Origin: an uncultured Pelagibacteraceae bacterium
GTDB taxonomy: Bacteria > Pseudomonadota > Alphaproteobacteria > Pelagibacterales > Pelagibacteraceae
Assembly: GCA_902632315.1 (NCBI GenBank)
Contig: CACPCD010000001.1
Coordinates: 1 to 64,000, forward strand
Length of the DNA stretch: 64,000 bases
Direction: 5' to 3'
In this document: positions 8,978 through 19,967 of the stretch, one piece after another
Position numbering within the stretch: position 1 is the first letter of the stretch
How the letters are laid out: each line of letters starts with the position of its first letter
The notes under the pieces: generated by a model
Told to the model about the DNA's origin: nothing
Database searches by the model: none
The model's input: the letters and a program-made list of their open reading frames with translations, nothing else
Translations under genes and position numbers: made by a program

Positions 8978-9546
8978 TGAAAAGAATTTTTATTGTTTAT
9001 GGTCATTATAACGAGAAATCTTTTAATGCTGCAATTAGAGACACTTTTATAAAAAAAGTAGAAGAAATTGGACATAGTGTTGATGTTGTTGATCTTTATA
9101 AAGAAAAATTTGACCCAGTTTTTTCAGGAGAGGAACCTGATGAAAAGGTATTAGATCACAGAAAAAGAATAGAAAATTCAGATGTAATTGTATTAATAGC
9201 TCCTATATGGAATTTCAGAATGCCAGCTATTGTTGAAGGCTGGATAGATAAAGTTCTTGCTCCTCCATGGGCTTTTAGATTTAAAAAATTGTTTGGAAAT
9301 TATGGTTATCCTCTTGGAAATTTGAAAGGTAAAAAAGCAGTAGTTTTTTGCACTTACGGATCACCACAATTTGCAGTGAGGACATTTTTTTTAAACATGC
9401 CTACTAAAAGACTTAGAAGAGGGGTATTTAATATATGCGGCATAACGGATGTTATATATAGAAGATACTTTGCTGTACCATTTGTTAAGGATGAAAAAAG
9501 AGAAAAATTTTTAGATGACGTTAAAAAAACTGCAAGTAATATTTAA
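8977..9546 (+). CDS. NAD(P)H-quinone oxidoreductase / flavodoxin-like family protein
   Basis: IFIVYGHYNEKSFNAAIRDTF, APIWNFRMPAIVEGWIDKVLAPPWAF. Confidence 0.8.
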   Translation: MKRIFIVYGHYNEKSFNAAIRDTFIKKVEEIGHSVDVVDLYKEKFDPVFSGEEPDEKVLDHRKRIENSDVIVLIAPIWNFRMPAIVEGWIDKVLAPPWAFRFKKLFGNYGYPLGNLKGKKAVVFCTYGSPQFAVRTFFLNMPTKRLRRGVFNICGITDVIYRRYFAVPFVKDEKREKFLDDVKKTASNI

Positions 9547-9991
9547 AATTTCTATTATATCAGCTTTTTTTATTTCAACATCTTATGCAGAAATATTAAA
9601 ACCTAGGAGTGATATTAAACCTGCGGAGGTAATTGGAATTCAATTAGCAGGACTTCAAAAAAATGACTATAATTTTAAAGATAGTGGAATTGAACAAACT
9701 TGGAATTTTGCACACCCTAAAAACAAAAAAGTTACTGGACCTTTGGAAAAATTCAAAAAAATGATAAAAAGTGCCTCATATCAAATGATGATAAATCACC
9801 TTAGTCATACAATTACAAAGATTGAAAGTGGGGACAACTGGGTTCAATTTGAGGTAATTATTCTAGATAAAGAGAAAATTTATCATAAATTTAATTGGCA
9901 AGTTGAAAAATATTTAATTGAAGGTCCTTTGAAAGACTGTTGGCTCACAACTATGGTATCAAGTCCAATACCTTTAGGTAGTTCAATATGA
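9515..9991 (+). CDS. DUF4864-like exported protein
   Basis: Signal-like N-terminus; length and pattern consistent with DUF4864. Confidence 0.5.
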   Translation: MTLKKLQVIFKISIISAFFISTSYAEILKPRSDIKPAEVIGIQLAGLQKNDYNFKDSGIEQTWNFAHPKNKKVTGPLEKFKKMIKSASYQMMINHLSHTITKIESGDNWVQFEVIILDKEKIYHKFNWQVEKYLIEGPLKDCWLTTMVSSPIPLGSSI

Positions 9992-10046
9992 AAGTAGTTT
10001 TACAATTTTGTTTCGTTATGAATAAAAATTTAGTAGGAATCGCTTA

Positions 10047-12479
10047 ATGAAATCAAAAACAAAAGTTGTCGTTGTAGGTGGTGGGGTAGTAGGGGTTAGC
10101 GCACTTTATCACTTAGCAAAAAAAGGCTGGTCAGATGTGGTTTTAGTTGAGCGAAAAGAATTAACTTCAGGATCCACTTGGCATGCTGCAGGATTATTAC
10201 CACTTTTCAATATGAGTTATTCAGTGGGACAACTTCATAAATACGCTGTAAATCTTTATAAAAAATTAGAAGAAGAAACAGGAAAGAATGTTGGATTTAG
10301 TGTTGTATCTAATATTCGTTTAGCAAGCACAAAAGACAGAATGGATGAATATCATCAATATGCTGGAGTTGCAAAAACAATAGGTGTTGATGTTAAATTT
10401 TTAACACCCAAACAAGTTAAAGAAATTTGGCCTTTGTGCCATACAGATGATTTAGTTGGAGCTATTCAACATCCAGAAGATGGTTATATTCAACCCGCAG
10501 ATTTAACACAAGCACTTGCAACAGGTGCAAGAAATATGGGAGCTGAAATTTATAGAAATACTACTGTGCTTGCAATGAAGCAAACTAAAGATGGATGGAT
10601 AGTTGAAACTGATAAAGGTTCAATTGAGTGCGAACATGTAATTTCTTGTTCAGGAAACTTTGCAAGACAAACAGGTGAGATGGTTGGTTTAGATATACCA
10701 GTAATACCTGTTGAACATCAATATATTGTAACTGAACCACACCCAGAAATTCAAAAAAGAAAAAAAGATGGGCTACCTGAAATGGGAGTTTTAAGAGATA
10801 GTGATAGTAGGTGGTACATGAGAGAAGAAGCTGGTGGATTAATTTTAGGACCGTATGAAGATGGTGCACCCGCTTGTTATGTAGAAGGACCATCAAAAAA
10901 TTCAGAATATGAATTGTTCCAAGAAGATTTAGATAGACTTGCACCACATATTGAAGGTGCAATACATCGTGTACCAGCTTTTGGAGAAGTTGGAGTTAAG
11001 AAAGTTTATAATGGAGCAATTTGTTATACTCCAGATGGAAATCCAATAGTTGGTCCAGCGTGGGGTTTAAAAAATTTTTGGATTAATGAAGGACACAGTT
11101 TTGGGATAACAGCAGCGGGTGGAGCAGGTTGGCAATTAGCTGAATGGATTGTAGATGGAGAACCAACTATTGATATGCTTGGTGTTGAACCAAGAAGATA
11201 CGGAAATTATGCAACCAAATCTTATTTGAAAGCAAAAAATGAAGAAGCTTACAGTCATGTATTTATTGTTCATTATCCAGATGAGGAAAGACCAGCCGCA
11301 AGGCCTTTGAGAACGGCGCCATGTTATGAAAGAATGAAAAAGCTTGGAGCTGTTTTTGGTCAAAAATTTGGATGGGAAAGACCAAATTTTTTTGCAACAG
11401 ATGGCATGGAACAAAAAGATGATTGGTCATTTAGAAGATCAAAATGGTTTGATGCTATTAAAAAAGAGTGTGAAAATGTAAAAGAAAATGTTGGTCTTTT
11501 AGATATGACGGCTTTTGCTAAGTGTAGGATTAAGGGTCCAAAGGCTGAAGAGTTTTTAGACTATTTAGTTGCTAATAAGCTCCCTAAAAAGATTGGCAGA
11601 ATAAATTTATGCCACGCTCTTAATACTAAGGGAGGTGTTCACTCTGAGTTTACAATTATGAAAGAATCAGAAAATAGTTATTATTTAGTTTCAGCAGGAG
11701 CTAACCTAAGACTAGACCATGATTGGATACAAAAATGGATGCCAACAGATGGATCAGTTATTTTTGAAGATCTAACTAATAGTACAGGAGTTCTTGTTGT
11801 AGCAGGTCCTAAGTCTAGACAATTAATGCAAAAAGTTTCTAAAGATGATTTTTCTAATGAGAATTTTAAATGGTTGACAGCTAAAAATGTTAATGTTGGT
11901 TATGCACCAGTTAATGCAATGCGAGTAAATTTTGTTGGTGAACTTGGTTGGGAATTACATCATCCTATCGAATATCAAAATCATATATTTGATAAACTCA
12001 TGGAGGCAGGAAAAGATCTTGGTATTAAGCCATTTGGAATAAGAGCTATGAATAGTTTAAGGGTTGAAAAATCTTATAAACTAGTTGGCACTGAATTATC
12101 GATTGAATACTCACCTTATGAGTCTGGACTTGATCGGTTTATACATCCTAATAAAGGAAATTTTATTGGTCTTGAAGCTTTAAACAAATGGAGAGAAAAA
12201 GGTTTTAATAACAAACTTGTTACACTAGAAGTTCACAATACTGAGGATGCAGACGTTCTTGGAAATAATCCAATTTATAAAGATGATAAGGTTGTTGGTA
12301 GAGCAACTGGTGGGGAATATGGTTTTAGACTAGATAAATCAGTAGCTTTAGCAATGGTGAGACCTGATCATGCACATGTAGGAGAAAAACTTAAAGTAGA
12401 TATTTTGGGAAAAATGTTTGAGGCAACAGTCTTGGAAGAGAGTCCTTATGATGCTGAAAATAAACTGTTGAGAGCTTAA
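10047..12479 (+). CDS. Dimethylglycine/sarcosine dehydrogenase-like FAD protein (DAO + GcvT domains)
   Basis: [47 protein letters not shown]-terminal GcvT domain. Confidence 0.88.
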   Translation: MKSKTKVVVVGGGVVGVSALYHLAKKGWSDVVLVERKELTSGSTWHAAGLLPLFNMSYSVGQLHKYAVNLYKKLEEETGKNVGFSVVSNIRLASTKDRMDEYHQYAGVAKTIGVDVKFLTPKQVKEIWPLCHTDDLVGAIQHPEDGYIQPADLTQALATGARNMGAEIYRNTTVLAMKQTKDGWIVETDKGSIECEHVISCSGNFARQTGEMVGLDIPVIPVEHQYIVTEPHPEIQKRKKDGLPEMGVLRDSDSRWYMREEAGGLILGPYEDGAPACYVEGPSKNSEYELFQEDLDRLAPHIEGAIHRVPAFGEVGVKKVYNGAICYTPDGNPIVGPAWGLKNFWINEGHSFGITAAGGAGWQLAEWIVDGEPTIDMLGVEPRRYGNYATKSYLKAKNEEAYSHVFIVHYPDEERPAARPLRTAPCYERMKKLGAVFGQKFGWERPNFFATDGMEQKDDWSFRRSKWFDAIKKECENVKENVGLLDMTAFAKCRIKGPKAEEFLDYLVANKLPKKIGRINLCHALNTKGGVHSEFTIMKESENSYYLVSAGANLRLDHDWIQKWMPTDGSVIFEDLTNSTGVLVVAGPKSRQLMQKVSKDDFSNENFKWLTAKNVNVGYAPVNAMRVNFVGELGWELHHPIEYQNHIFDKLMEAGKDLGIKPFGIRAMNSLRVEKSYKLVGTELSIEYSPYESGLDRFIHPNKGNFIGLEALNKWREKGFNNKLVTLEVHNTEDADVLGNNPIYKDDKVVGRATGGEYGFRLDKSVALAMVRPDHAHVGEKLKVDILGKMFEATVLEESPYDAENKLLRA

Positions 12480-13228
12480 TGAAAATTTTAGTAGCTGTAA
12501 AAAGGGTAATTGATTACAACGTTCAGATTAGGGTGAAAGATGATGGCTCAGGTGTAGTTACAGATAATGTAAAAATGTCAACTAACCCTCCTGATGATAA
12601 CGCGATTGAAGAAGCTGTCAAAATAAAAGAGGCAGGAAAAGCAAATGAAGTAGTAGCAGTAACTGTTGGTGACGATAAAGCGCAAGAGACAGTCAGAAAA
12701 GCTCTTGCAGTGGGTGCTGATAGAGGAATTCTTGTTAAAGTTGACGGCACAATTGAACCATTAGCTGTTTCAAAAGTTTTACAAAAGATTGTTGAAAAAG
12801 AAAAACCAGATTTAGTATTTATGGGCAAACAAGCAATTGATGATGATTGTAATCAAACTGGTCAAATGTTAGCTGCTCTACTTAATTGGCCTCAAGCAAC
12901 CTTTGCCTCAAAAATAGAAATGAAAGAAAAATCCTTGGAAGTTACAAGAGAGATTGATGAAGGGCTAGAGACAATAGAAGTAAATGTTCCTGCAATTGTT
13001 ACATGTGACCTAAGATTAAATGAGCCAAGATACGCATCTTTGCCAAATATTATGAAGGCTAAGAAAAAACCAATCGAGCAAATTAATGCTTCAGATCTAG
13101 GTGTTGACGTAAAACCTAGAATCGAGCAAATTAAAGTAGAAGAACCCCCAAAAAGAAAAGCTGGGATAAAAGTCGCAAGTGTAGAAGAATTAGTTCAAAA
13201 ATTAAAAAATGAGGCTAAAGTTATATAA
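12479..13228 (+). CDS. etfB: Electron transfer flavoprotein beta subunit
   Basis: [20 protein letters not shown]..., [22 protein letters not shown] signature. Confidence 0.95.
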   Translation: MKILVAVKRVIDYNVQIRVKDDGSGVVTDNVKMSTNPPDDNAIEEAVKIKEAGKANEVVAVTVGDDKAQETVRKALAVGADRGILVKVDGTIEPLAVSKVLQKIVEKEKPDLVFMGKQAIDDDCNQTGQMLAALLNWPQATFASKIEMKEKSLEVTREIDEGLETIEVNVPAIVTCDLRLNEPRYASLPNIMKAKKKPIEQINASDLGVDVKPRIEQIKVEEPPKRKAGIKVASVEELVQKLKNEAKVI

Positions 13229-14181
13229 TGTCAGTTTTATTAATAGCAGAACATAATAATAAAGAGCTAAAACCTTTTACATTGAATGCAATTTCTGCTG
13301 CGTCACAAATAAATGAGGATGTCCATGTTTTAGTTTTAGGATCCAATTCTGACGCTGTAAGTAAAGCAGCATCAGAAGTACCCAACGTAAAGAAAGTAAT
13401 TCATGTGAATAACCCAATTTATGAAAATTATCTAGCAGAAAACTTTACGTCTGTTGTTGTGAAACTCTCCGACAATTATTCTCATATTGTTTGCTCAGCA
13501 AATACTTTTGGTAAAAATTTGATGCCACGTGTTGCAGCTTTACTTGACGTTTCTCAAGTAAGCGATATTACAAAAGTTATATCTGAAGATACTTTTTTAA
13601 GACCAATTTATGCAGGAAACGCATTTGCAACTGTAAAAAGTAATGACAAAATTAAATGTGTCACCATAAGACCAACTTCATTTGACCCAGCTCCAACTTC
13701 AGGAGGATCAGCAGAGATTCAAAATAGTGATGCCGGAGATGCAACTGATCTATCAAAATTTATTAAAAAAGAAGAAATCAAATCAGACAGACCTGAGCTT
13801 GGAACAGCTAGAGTTGTGATTTCAGGGGGAAGAGGTATGCAAAGTGGAGATAATTTTAAATTAATTACTGCTGTCGCAGATAAGTTAAATGCTGCAATTG
13901 GTGCTTCTAGAGCAGCCGTTGATGCAGGCTATATTACAAATGATCATCAAGTTGGACAAACTGGCAAGGTTGTTGTGCCTGACTTATATATAGCTGTTGG
14001 TATTTCAGGTGCAATACAACATTTAGCTGGAATGAAAGAGAGTAAAGTTATTGTCGCAATTAACAAAGATGGTGAGGCACCCATATTTAGTGTTGCCGAT
14101 TATGGCTTAGAAGCAGATCTTTTTGATGCGCTGCCTAAGTTCTTAGAAGAATTAAACAAATTAAACACTATACAAAAATAA
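13228..14181 (+). CDS. etfA: Electron transfer flavoprotein alpha subunit
   Basis: GASRAAVDAGYITNDHQVGQTGKVVVPDLYIAVGISGAIQHLAGM signature. Confidence 0.95.
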   Translation: MSVLLIAEHNNKELKPFTLNAISAASQINEDVHVLVLGSNSDAVSKAASEVPNVKKVIHVNNPIYENYLAENFTSVVVKLSDNYSHIVCSANTFGKNLMPRVAALLDVSQVSDITKVISEDTFLRPIYAGNAFATVKSNDKIKCVTIRPTSFDPAPTSGGSAEIQNSDAGDATDLSKFIKKEEIKSDRPELGTARVVISGGRGMQSGDNFKLITAVADKLNAAIGASRAAVDAGYITNDHQVGQTGKVVVPDLYIAVGISGAIQHLAGMKESKVIVAINKDGEAPIFSVADYGLEADLFDALPKFLEELNKLNTIQK

Positions 14182-14204
14182 TTTAATCTGTAAAAAATTA
14201 GAAT

Positions 14205-15824
14205 ATGTCCAGAGAGACAATGGAATATGATGTAGTTATAGTAGGTGGTGGACCATCAGGGCTATCTGCTGCTATTAAATTAAAACAATTAAATTCTAAT
14301 TTAAATGTTTGTATACTAGAAAAAGCTTCTGAAATTGGTGCACATATATTAAGTGGTAATGTTTTTGAAACCAGGGCTTTAGATGAGTTATTACCGAATT
14401 GGAAAGATTTGAATTCTCCAATTAAAACAAAAGTGTCAAAAGAAAAATTTTTATTTTTAGGTAAAAAAAGATCATTGAGTTGGCCAACATGGTTGCTACC
14501 TTCCGTCCAGCAAAATCATAAAAACTATATAATAAGTCTTGCAAATTTGTGTAGATGGCTTGGTGAACAAGCAGAAGCATTAGGAGTTGAAATTTTTCCA
14601 GGGTTCCCTGCAAGTGAAGTTTTATATAACGATGATGGATCTGTTAAAGGTGTGGCCACACAAGATATGGGCATAGATAAAAATGGAGATAAGAAAGATA
14701 GTTTTGAACCTGGTATTGAGCTCTTAGGAAAAGTTACAGTCTTTGCAGAAGGTTGTAGAGGTCATTTGGGAAAAGAATTAATTCATAAATTTGATTTAAG
14801 CAAAGGTAAAGATCCTCAGCAATATGGAATTGGGTTTAAAGAAATCTGGGAGATAGATGAAAAAAATCACGAGGAAGGTTTAGTAATGCATACTGCTGGA
14901 TGGCCATTAGACAATAACACTTATGGTGGAAGCTTTATGTATCATGCGGAAAATAAGCAAATTTTTTTAGGTTACGTAATTGGTTTAGATTATAAAAATC
15001 CTCATTTATCTCCTTTTGATGAATTTCAAAGATTTAAAACTCATCCTGCAATTAAAAAGATAATTGAAGGCGGAAAAAGAATTTCTTATGGTGCAAGAGC
15101 CTTAATTGAAGGTGGGTTCCAAAGTTTACCAAGAATGTTTATGCCAGGAGCTTTATTAATTGGATGTGATGCTGGTACATTAAATATGCCAAAAATAAAA
15201 GGATCTCATACTGCTATGAAGAGCGGGATAATTGCCGCTGAAGCTATTAATGAGCATGTGACCGAGAATAAAGATTTATCAATTTTCGAGGAAAAACTTC
15301 AGAAAAGTTGGCTTTATGAGGAACTATATAAAGCTAGAAATGTTAAACCAAGTTTTAGTTGGGGACTTATTTTAGGAATAATATTTACTGGTATAGATCA
15401 AATCTTATTTAGGGGGAAACTACCTTTTACTTTAAAACACAAGCACGCTGATCACGAAACATTAAAATCAGCTGAGGAAATGCCAAGAATTGATTACCCT
15501 AAGCCAGATAACGTTATAACTTTTGATAAAACAAGTTCTGTTTATTTAACTGGAACCAATCATGTTGATAATCAACCTGTACATTTAAAACTTAAAGATC
15601 CAAATTTACCAATTCATTACAACTTAAAAAAATTTGATGAACCAGCGCAAAGATATTGTCCCGCTGGAGTTTATGAAGTGCAAAAAGAAAATGAAATTTA
15701 TAAATTTGTTATAAATTCTCAGAACTGTATTCATTGTAAAACTTGCGATATCAAAGAGCCGTCTCAAAATATTACGTGGGTTACTCCAGAAGGTGGTGGC
15801 GGTCCTAAATATGGGAATATGTAA
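14205..15824 (+). CDS. Electron transfer flavoprotein-ubiquinone oxidoreductase
   Basis: N-terminal FAD fold; C-terminal 4Fe-4S region CIHCKTCDIKEPSQNITWVTPEGGGGPKY. Confidence 0.95.
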   Translation: MSRETMEYDVVIVGGGPSGLSAAIKLKQLNSNLNVCILEKASEIGAHILSGNVFETRALDELLPNWKDLNSPIKTKVSKEKFLFLGKKRSLSWPTWLLPSVQQNHKNYIISLANLCRWLGEQAEALGVEIFPGFPASEVLYNDDGSVKGVATQDMGIDKNGDKKDSFEPGIELLGKVTVFAEGCRGHLGKELIHKFDLSKGKDPQQYGIGFKEIWEIDEKNHEEGLVMHTAGWPLDNNTYGGSFMYHAENKQIFLGYVIGLDYKNPHLSPFDEFQRFKTHPAIKKIIEGGKRISYGARALIEGGFQSLPRMFMPGALLIGCDAGTLNMPKIKGSHTAMKSGIIAAEAINEHVTENKDLSIFEEKLQKSWLYEELYKARNVKPSFSWGLILGIIFTGIDQILFRGKLPFTLKHKHADHETLKSAEEMPRIDYPKPDNVITFDKTSSVYLTGTNHVDNQPVHLKLKDPNLPIHYNLKKFDEPAQRYCPAGVYEVQKENEIYKFVINSQNCIHCKTCDIKEPSQNITWVTPEGGGGPKYGNM

Positions 15825-16199
15825 TTAAGATATATCTATTGCAAATTTTTTTAAAGTTTCAATAGGTATTATTTTAAGGGTATTCTCATGAGTTCTTTTT
15901 AAGTATATAGGGCATCCTTTTCCAGCATCTACAGCTTTAGCATACCAACTTGCACATACACACCAACCATCACCATCTTTTAATCCGGGAAAACCGAACT
16001 CAGGGTGAGGCGTTATTAAATCGTTACCTGCTTCTTTGCACCACTCTAAAAATTCAGTGTTAACTTTTGCACAAACTGTGTGTAAACCATGGTCATTTTT
16101 ATCAGTATTACAACAACCATCTCTATACCACCCAGTTAATGGATCTAATGAGCATTCCTCTAATTTTTCACCAAGAACATTTTTTTGAATTTTATCCAT
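15825..16199 (-). CDS. DUF2237 family protein
   Basis: MDKIQKNVLGEKLEECSLDPLTGWYRDGCCNTDKNDHGLHTVCAKV; start placed at the internal ATG (16199). Confidence 0.8.
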   Translation of the reverse strand: MDKIQKNVLGEKLEECSLDPLTGWYRDGCCNTDKNDHGLHTVCAKVNTEFLEWCKEAGNDLITPHPEFGFPGLKDGDGWCVCASWYAKAVDAGKGCPIYLKRTHENTLKIIPIETLKKFAIDIS

Positions 16200-16800
16200 G
16201 AAATACATCAAAAGTTTTTTTATCAATATCTAAATTAAAAGAAAAAGATCTTCTTTCTCCCTCACGTTTAAATGGATAAGCTGTATGCATTAAATAGTTT
16301 GGAAAAATTATCATATCACCAACTTTTGGATTATGATTGTACAAGCTATTACTCAAAAAAGATTTTGAACCATGAATAAAGTCTATTGTTCCATTTGTTT
16401 TTAATCTTTTTTTACTTTTTGTGATATTTTTTGGAATCTTGAGATACCCTACTGCAGATATATTTCCACTATGAAAATGAATTGGATTATATTCATTTTT
16501 GAACTGTCTTACTATCCAAAAACTTTTTAAATTTATTTTAGTTGCGTTTTTATTTAAACATTTCTTTAAATATTTTTGAATATTCGATCTAATAAATCTT
16601 AGAAGAAATTTATTAACGAATCTATTAGATAACCTAATTTCTTGTTTTACTTGTCCTACTAAGTTAGATGAATAATCACTTTTTTTTAGCCTAGATTTGC
16701 TTGAAATAATTTTATCAACCTCTTTATTTATTTTTACAATTATATTTTTTGGAATTTTAATGACAGCAATCTTAGGACCAAATGGATTTAATATTTTCAT
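16192..16800 (-). CDS. 2-oxoglutarate/Fe(II) oxygenase-like protein
   Basis: HFHSGNISAVGYLKIP...PKVGDMIIFPNYLMHTAYPF...RRSFSFNL: H-x-S/D and distal H/R pattern. Confidence 0.7.
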   Translation of the reverse strand: MKILNPFGPKIAVIKIPKNIIVKINKEVDKIISSKSRLKKSDYSSNLVGQVKQEIRLSNRFVNKFLLRFIRSNIQKYLKKCLNKNATKINLKSFWIVRQFKNEYNPIHFHSGNISAVGYLKIPKNITKSKKRLKTNGTIDFIHGSKSFLSNSLYNHNPKVGDMIIFPNYLMHTAYPFKREGERRSFSFNLDIDKKTFDVFHG

Positions 16801-16806
16801 TAACTC

Positions 16807-17274
16807 TTAAACTTTTGTTGGATTTGGTTGCCCTTTATAAACTTTTTTTGGATCGAATTTTTTTTCTTTTTCTAAAAATTTCATTTCAACCTTTCGGCCA
16901 TTTTCAATTGGACCTAATGGTATAGATCTATAAAAACATGATCTGTATCCAACATGACAACTCGCCCCATCACCAATATCAACAGTAAGCCAAACAGAGT
17001 CTTGGTCATCATCTATTCTGATTTCAATTACCTTTTGAGTGAAACCACTTGTCTTGCCTTTATGCCATATCGTATTTCTAGATCTGCTGAAATAATGAGC
17101 CTCTTTTGTTTCAATAGTTTTTTTTAATGCTTCAACATTCATATACCCATGCATTAGTATTTCTTTTGTTTTTGAGCACATTGTGATGACAGGTATAAGA
17201 CCATCATTATCAAATTTTGGCGAAAGAAGATTACCTTCTTCTATTTCAACGACATTCTCTCTTTTTTTGAACAT
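16807..17274 (-). CDS. hisI: Phosphoribosyl-AMP cyclohydrolase
   Basis: MLMHGYMNVEALKKT-like motif, FSRSRNTIWHKGKTSG, CHVGYRSCFYR. Confidence 0.9.
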   Translation of the reverse strand: MFKKRENVVEIEEGNLLSPKFDNDGLIPVITMCSKTKEILMHGYMNVEALKKTIETKEAHYFSRSRNTIWHKGKTSGFTQKVIEIRIDDDQDSVWLTVDIGDGASCHVGYRSCFYRSIPLGPIENGRKVEMKFLEKEKKFDPKKVYKGQPNPTKV

Positions 17275-17351
17275 AATAAGTGATTATGTAGCACATATAG
17301 GTATATTTTAAATATTTTAAAATAACTAAATTATATGTATAAAGCTTCACA

Positions 17352-17966
17352 ATGAAATTAGTAAAAGAGACAAATACTGATCAAGACCAAAAAAAGATTT
17401 CTGATAAAGAAGCTGAAGAAGCATTTAGAACAATTTTATCATGGATGGGTGAGGACCCAGACAGAGAAGGTTTATTAGAAACTCCAAAAAGAGTAGTAAA
17501 AGCGTTTAAAGAATACTTTAAAGGTTATAAAGAAGATCCAAACCAAGTTTTAGACAAAACTTTTGGAGATGTTGAAGGATACGACGATATGGTCGTTCAA
17601 AAAAATATTTCAGTTCAAAGTCATTGTGAGCATCACATGGCACCAATAATCGGAAAAGCTCATGTTGCTTACATTCCAAAAAAAAGAGTTGTTGGTCTAA
17701 GTAAATTAGCAAGAGTTGTAGAAGTATTCTCAAAAAGATTGCAAACCCAAGAAAGATTAACTATGCAAATTGCGAATACCTTAATGGAGTCTTTAGATGC
17801 AAAAGGTGTAGCAGTAACTATCGACTCTACTCATCAGTGCATGACTATGAGAGGGATTAAAAAAGAACAAGCCTCAACTGTAACAAATTATTATTTAGGA
17901 CAGTTTAAAGAAGACTTAAGTTACCAAAATAGATATTTGAGATTTATAAGTATCGTAAAAGAGTAA
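17352..17966 (+). CDS. folE: GTP cyclohydrolase I
   Basis: EDPDREGLLETPKRV, SHCEHHMAPIIGKAHVAYIP, VVGLSKLARVVE. Confidence 0.95.
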   Translation: MKLVKETNTDQDQKKISDKEAEEAFRTILSWMGEDPDREGLLETPKRVVKAFKEYFKGYKEDPNQVLDKTFGDVEGYDDMVVQKNISVQSHCEHHMAPIIGKAHVAYIPKKRVVGLSKLARVVEVFSKRLQTQERLTMQIANTLMESLDAKGVAVTIDSTHQCMTMRGIKKEQASTVTNYYLGQFKEDLSYQNRYLRFISIVKE

Positions 17967-17967
17967 A

Positions 17968-18972
17968 GTGTCAGATCAATTTAAAGCTTTAGTATTAAAT
18001 CAACAGGGTGAAAGTTTTTCTAGAGAAGTAAAATTAATAGAAAAAAACTTTTTAAAACACGGCGATGTAACTGTAAAAGTAGAGTTTTCTGGATTAAATT
18101 ATAAAGATGCTTTAATTTTAAAAAATGGAGCAAGACTTGTAAAAGAGTTTCCTCATATTCCTGGCATAGACTTTGCAGGAGTTATCGAGGAAAGTAATCA
18201 CAAAAATTTCAAACCTGGTGATGAGGTTATTTTAACTGGCTGGAGAGTGGGAGAAATTTACTTTGGAGGTTACTCTCAATATGCAAAGGTCAATGGAGAA
18301 TTCTTAGTAAAAAAACCAAAAAACTTAAATTTAAGACAATCAATGATATTAGGCACAGCTGGTTTAACAGCGCTCATGTGCTCATTTACTACTAAAGCCA
18401 CTAGAGAAGAATTATTGTTAGGTGACAAAGTAGAAAATGTGATTGTAAGCGGTGCATCTGGTGGTGTTGGCAGTATGGCAGTTATGATGTTAAGCAAGCT
18501 TGGTTGTAATGTAACTGCTGTAACAGGAAAAGAAAGTAATGAAGAATACGTTAAGTCAATAGGTGCAAAAAACATTATAAAAACTAGTGAATTAACAAAA
18601 GACTCGAGACCATTAGACAAAGGTCTTTGGGATGGCGCAGTTGATACGGTTGGAGGAAAAGTTCTCGAAAATATTTTAGCTCAAACAAAAGATGCTGGTA
18701 TTGTTTCTGCATGTGGAAATGCTGCTGATATAAAATTAAACACAACTGTAATGCCATTTATTATAAGAGGTGTTAAGCTATGGGGAATAAATTCTGTAAC
18801 TGCTTCAATAAAAAGAAGACAATTTCTTTGGAATGAAGCTGGAAAATTAATTGATTTTGAAATTTTAGAAAAGTCTATTAAAGAAATAAAGTTAGAGGAG
18901 GTTATTGATATTTTTCCAAAAATGTTAAAGGGTGAGACATCTGGAAGATATATTATTAATTTGAGTAAATAA
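17968..18972 (+). CDS. acuI: Acrylyl-CoA reductase / YhdH-AcuI family MDR oxidoreductase
   Basis: VEFSGLNYKDALILKNGARLVKEFPHIPGIDFAGVI; VSGASGGVGSMAVMML; GTG start. Confidence 0.8.
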   Translation: MSDQFKALVLNQQGESFSREVKLIEKNFLKHGDVTVKVEFSGLNYKDALILKNGARLVKEFPHIPGIDFAGVIEESNHKNFKPGDEVILTGWRVGEIYFGGYSQYAKVNGEFLVKKPKNLNLRQSMILGTAGLTALMCSFTTKATREELLLGDKVENVIVSGASGGVGSMAVMMLSKLGCNVTAVTGKESNEEYVKSIGAKNIIKTSELTKDSRPLDKGLWDGAVDTVGGKVLENILAQTKDAGIVSACGNAADIKLNTTVMPFIIRGVKLWGINSVTASIKRRQFLWNEAGKLIDFEILEKSIKEIKLEEVIDIFPKMLKGETSGRYIINLSK

Positions 18973-19862
18973 TGGATTGGGACAAATTAAAGATTTTTCA
19001 TGCTGTTGCGGAAGCTGGAAGCTTTACTAACGCAACAGTCAATTTGAATCTAAGCCAGTCAGCTATAAGTAGACAAATTCAATCGTTAGAACAAGATTTA
19101 AAAGTTCAATTGTTTGAAAGACATGCAAGAGGACTGACCCTTACAGAAAATGGCGAATACGTTTTTAAAACTGCAAATGAAGTTATAAGTAAATTAAAAG
19201 AAGTTGAGACTTCATTGGGGGATCAAAAAAATAAACCTACTGGTAAATTAACGATAACAACTGTTCGAAGCTTTGGAACTCATTGGCTTACACCAAGGAT
19301 TCAAGAATTTATGCGTTTAAATCCTGAAATTGAGATTGAATTAGTTTTTGATGATAAGGAGTTAGATTTAAGTATAAGACAAGCAGATATTGGAATCTTC
19401 ATGAGAAGACCTAAACAATTAAATTATATACAAAAAAAGTTAGTTGATATTAAATATTATATTTATGGATCAAATAAATATCTTGAGAAAAACGGTATGC
19501 CAAAAACAATTAATGACTTAAATAGGCATAAGTTTATATCTTTTGGTAAAGGAGCTCCATCACCAGTTTATAATCCAGACTGGGCACTAAAATTAGGTAT
19601 GCATGATGGAAAAAAAAGAAAATCAATAATGAAAGTTAATAGTGTGATGGGATTGCTATTGGCAGTTGAGTCCGGAGTAGGACTTGCCGCTTTACCAGAA
19701 TATCTGGTCTCAAATTCAAACAATTTAATTAAAGTTTTGCCAAAATCAGAAGGTCCAATTACTGAAGCACATTTTGTATACCCTCAATCTTTAAAAAATA
19801 CTGCTAGAGTGCAAGCTTTTAGAAATTTTCTTTTTAGCAAAATAGGCGATTGGAAAGCCTAA
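18972..19862 (+). CDS. LysR family transcriptional regulator
   Basis: N-terminal HTH WDKLKIFHAVAEAGSFTNATVNLNLSQSAISRQIQSLEQDLKVQLFERHARGLTLTENG. Confidence 0.92.
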   Translation: MDWDKLKIFHAVAEAGSFTNATVNLNLSQSAISRQIQSLEQDLKVQLFERHARGLTLTENGEYVFKTANEVISKLKEVETSLGDQKNKPTGKLTITTVRSFGTHWLTPRIQEFMRLNPEIEIELVFDDKELDLSIRQADIGIFMRRPKQLNYIQKKLVDIKYYIYGSNKYLEKNGMPKTINDLNRHKFISFGKGAPSPVYNPDWALKLGMHDGKKRKSIMKVNSVMGLLLAVESGVGLAALPEYLVSNSNNLIKVLPKSEGPITEAHFVYPQSLKNTARVQAFRNFLFSKIGDWKA

Positions 19863-19904
19863 AATCTTAAATTATTGGCTTTTATTTGTTGCTGCGACAT
19901 AATT

Positions 19905-19923
19905 GCGATTGATAATCATTATC
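19905..19923. promoter_or_regulatory. Fur-box-like site 1
   Basis: GCGATTGATAATCATTATC: 16/19 match to GATAATGATAATCATTATC by hand alignment. Confidence 0.7.
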
Positions 19924-19926
19924 ACT

Positions 19927-19945
19927 GAGAATAGTTATCATTCTC
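19927..19945. promoter_or_regulatory. Fur-box-like site 2
   Basis: GAGAATagttatcATTCTC: perfect 6-bp arms; reverse complement matches the Fur consensus 15/19. Confidence 0.65.
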
Positions 19946-19967
19946 ATTAACAATTAACAGGAGATAA

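Noticed and set aside
10585-11414. Minus-strand ORFs 10585..10962 and 11136..11414
   Set aside because: Antisense to the DMGDH-like coding sequence; composition is that of an antisense frame, no supporting signals
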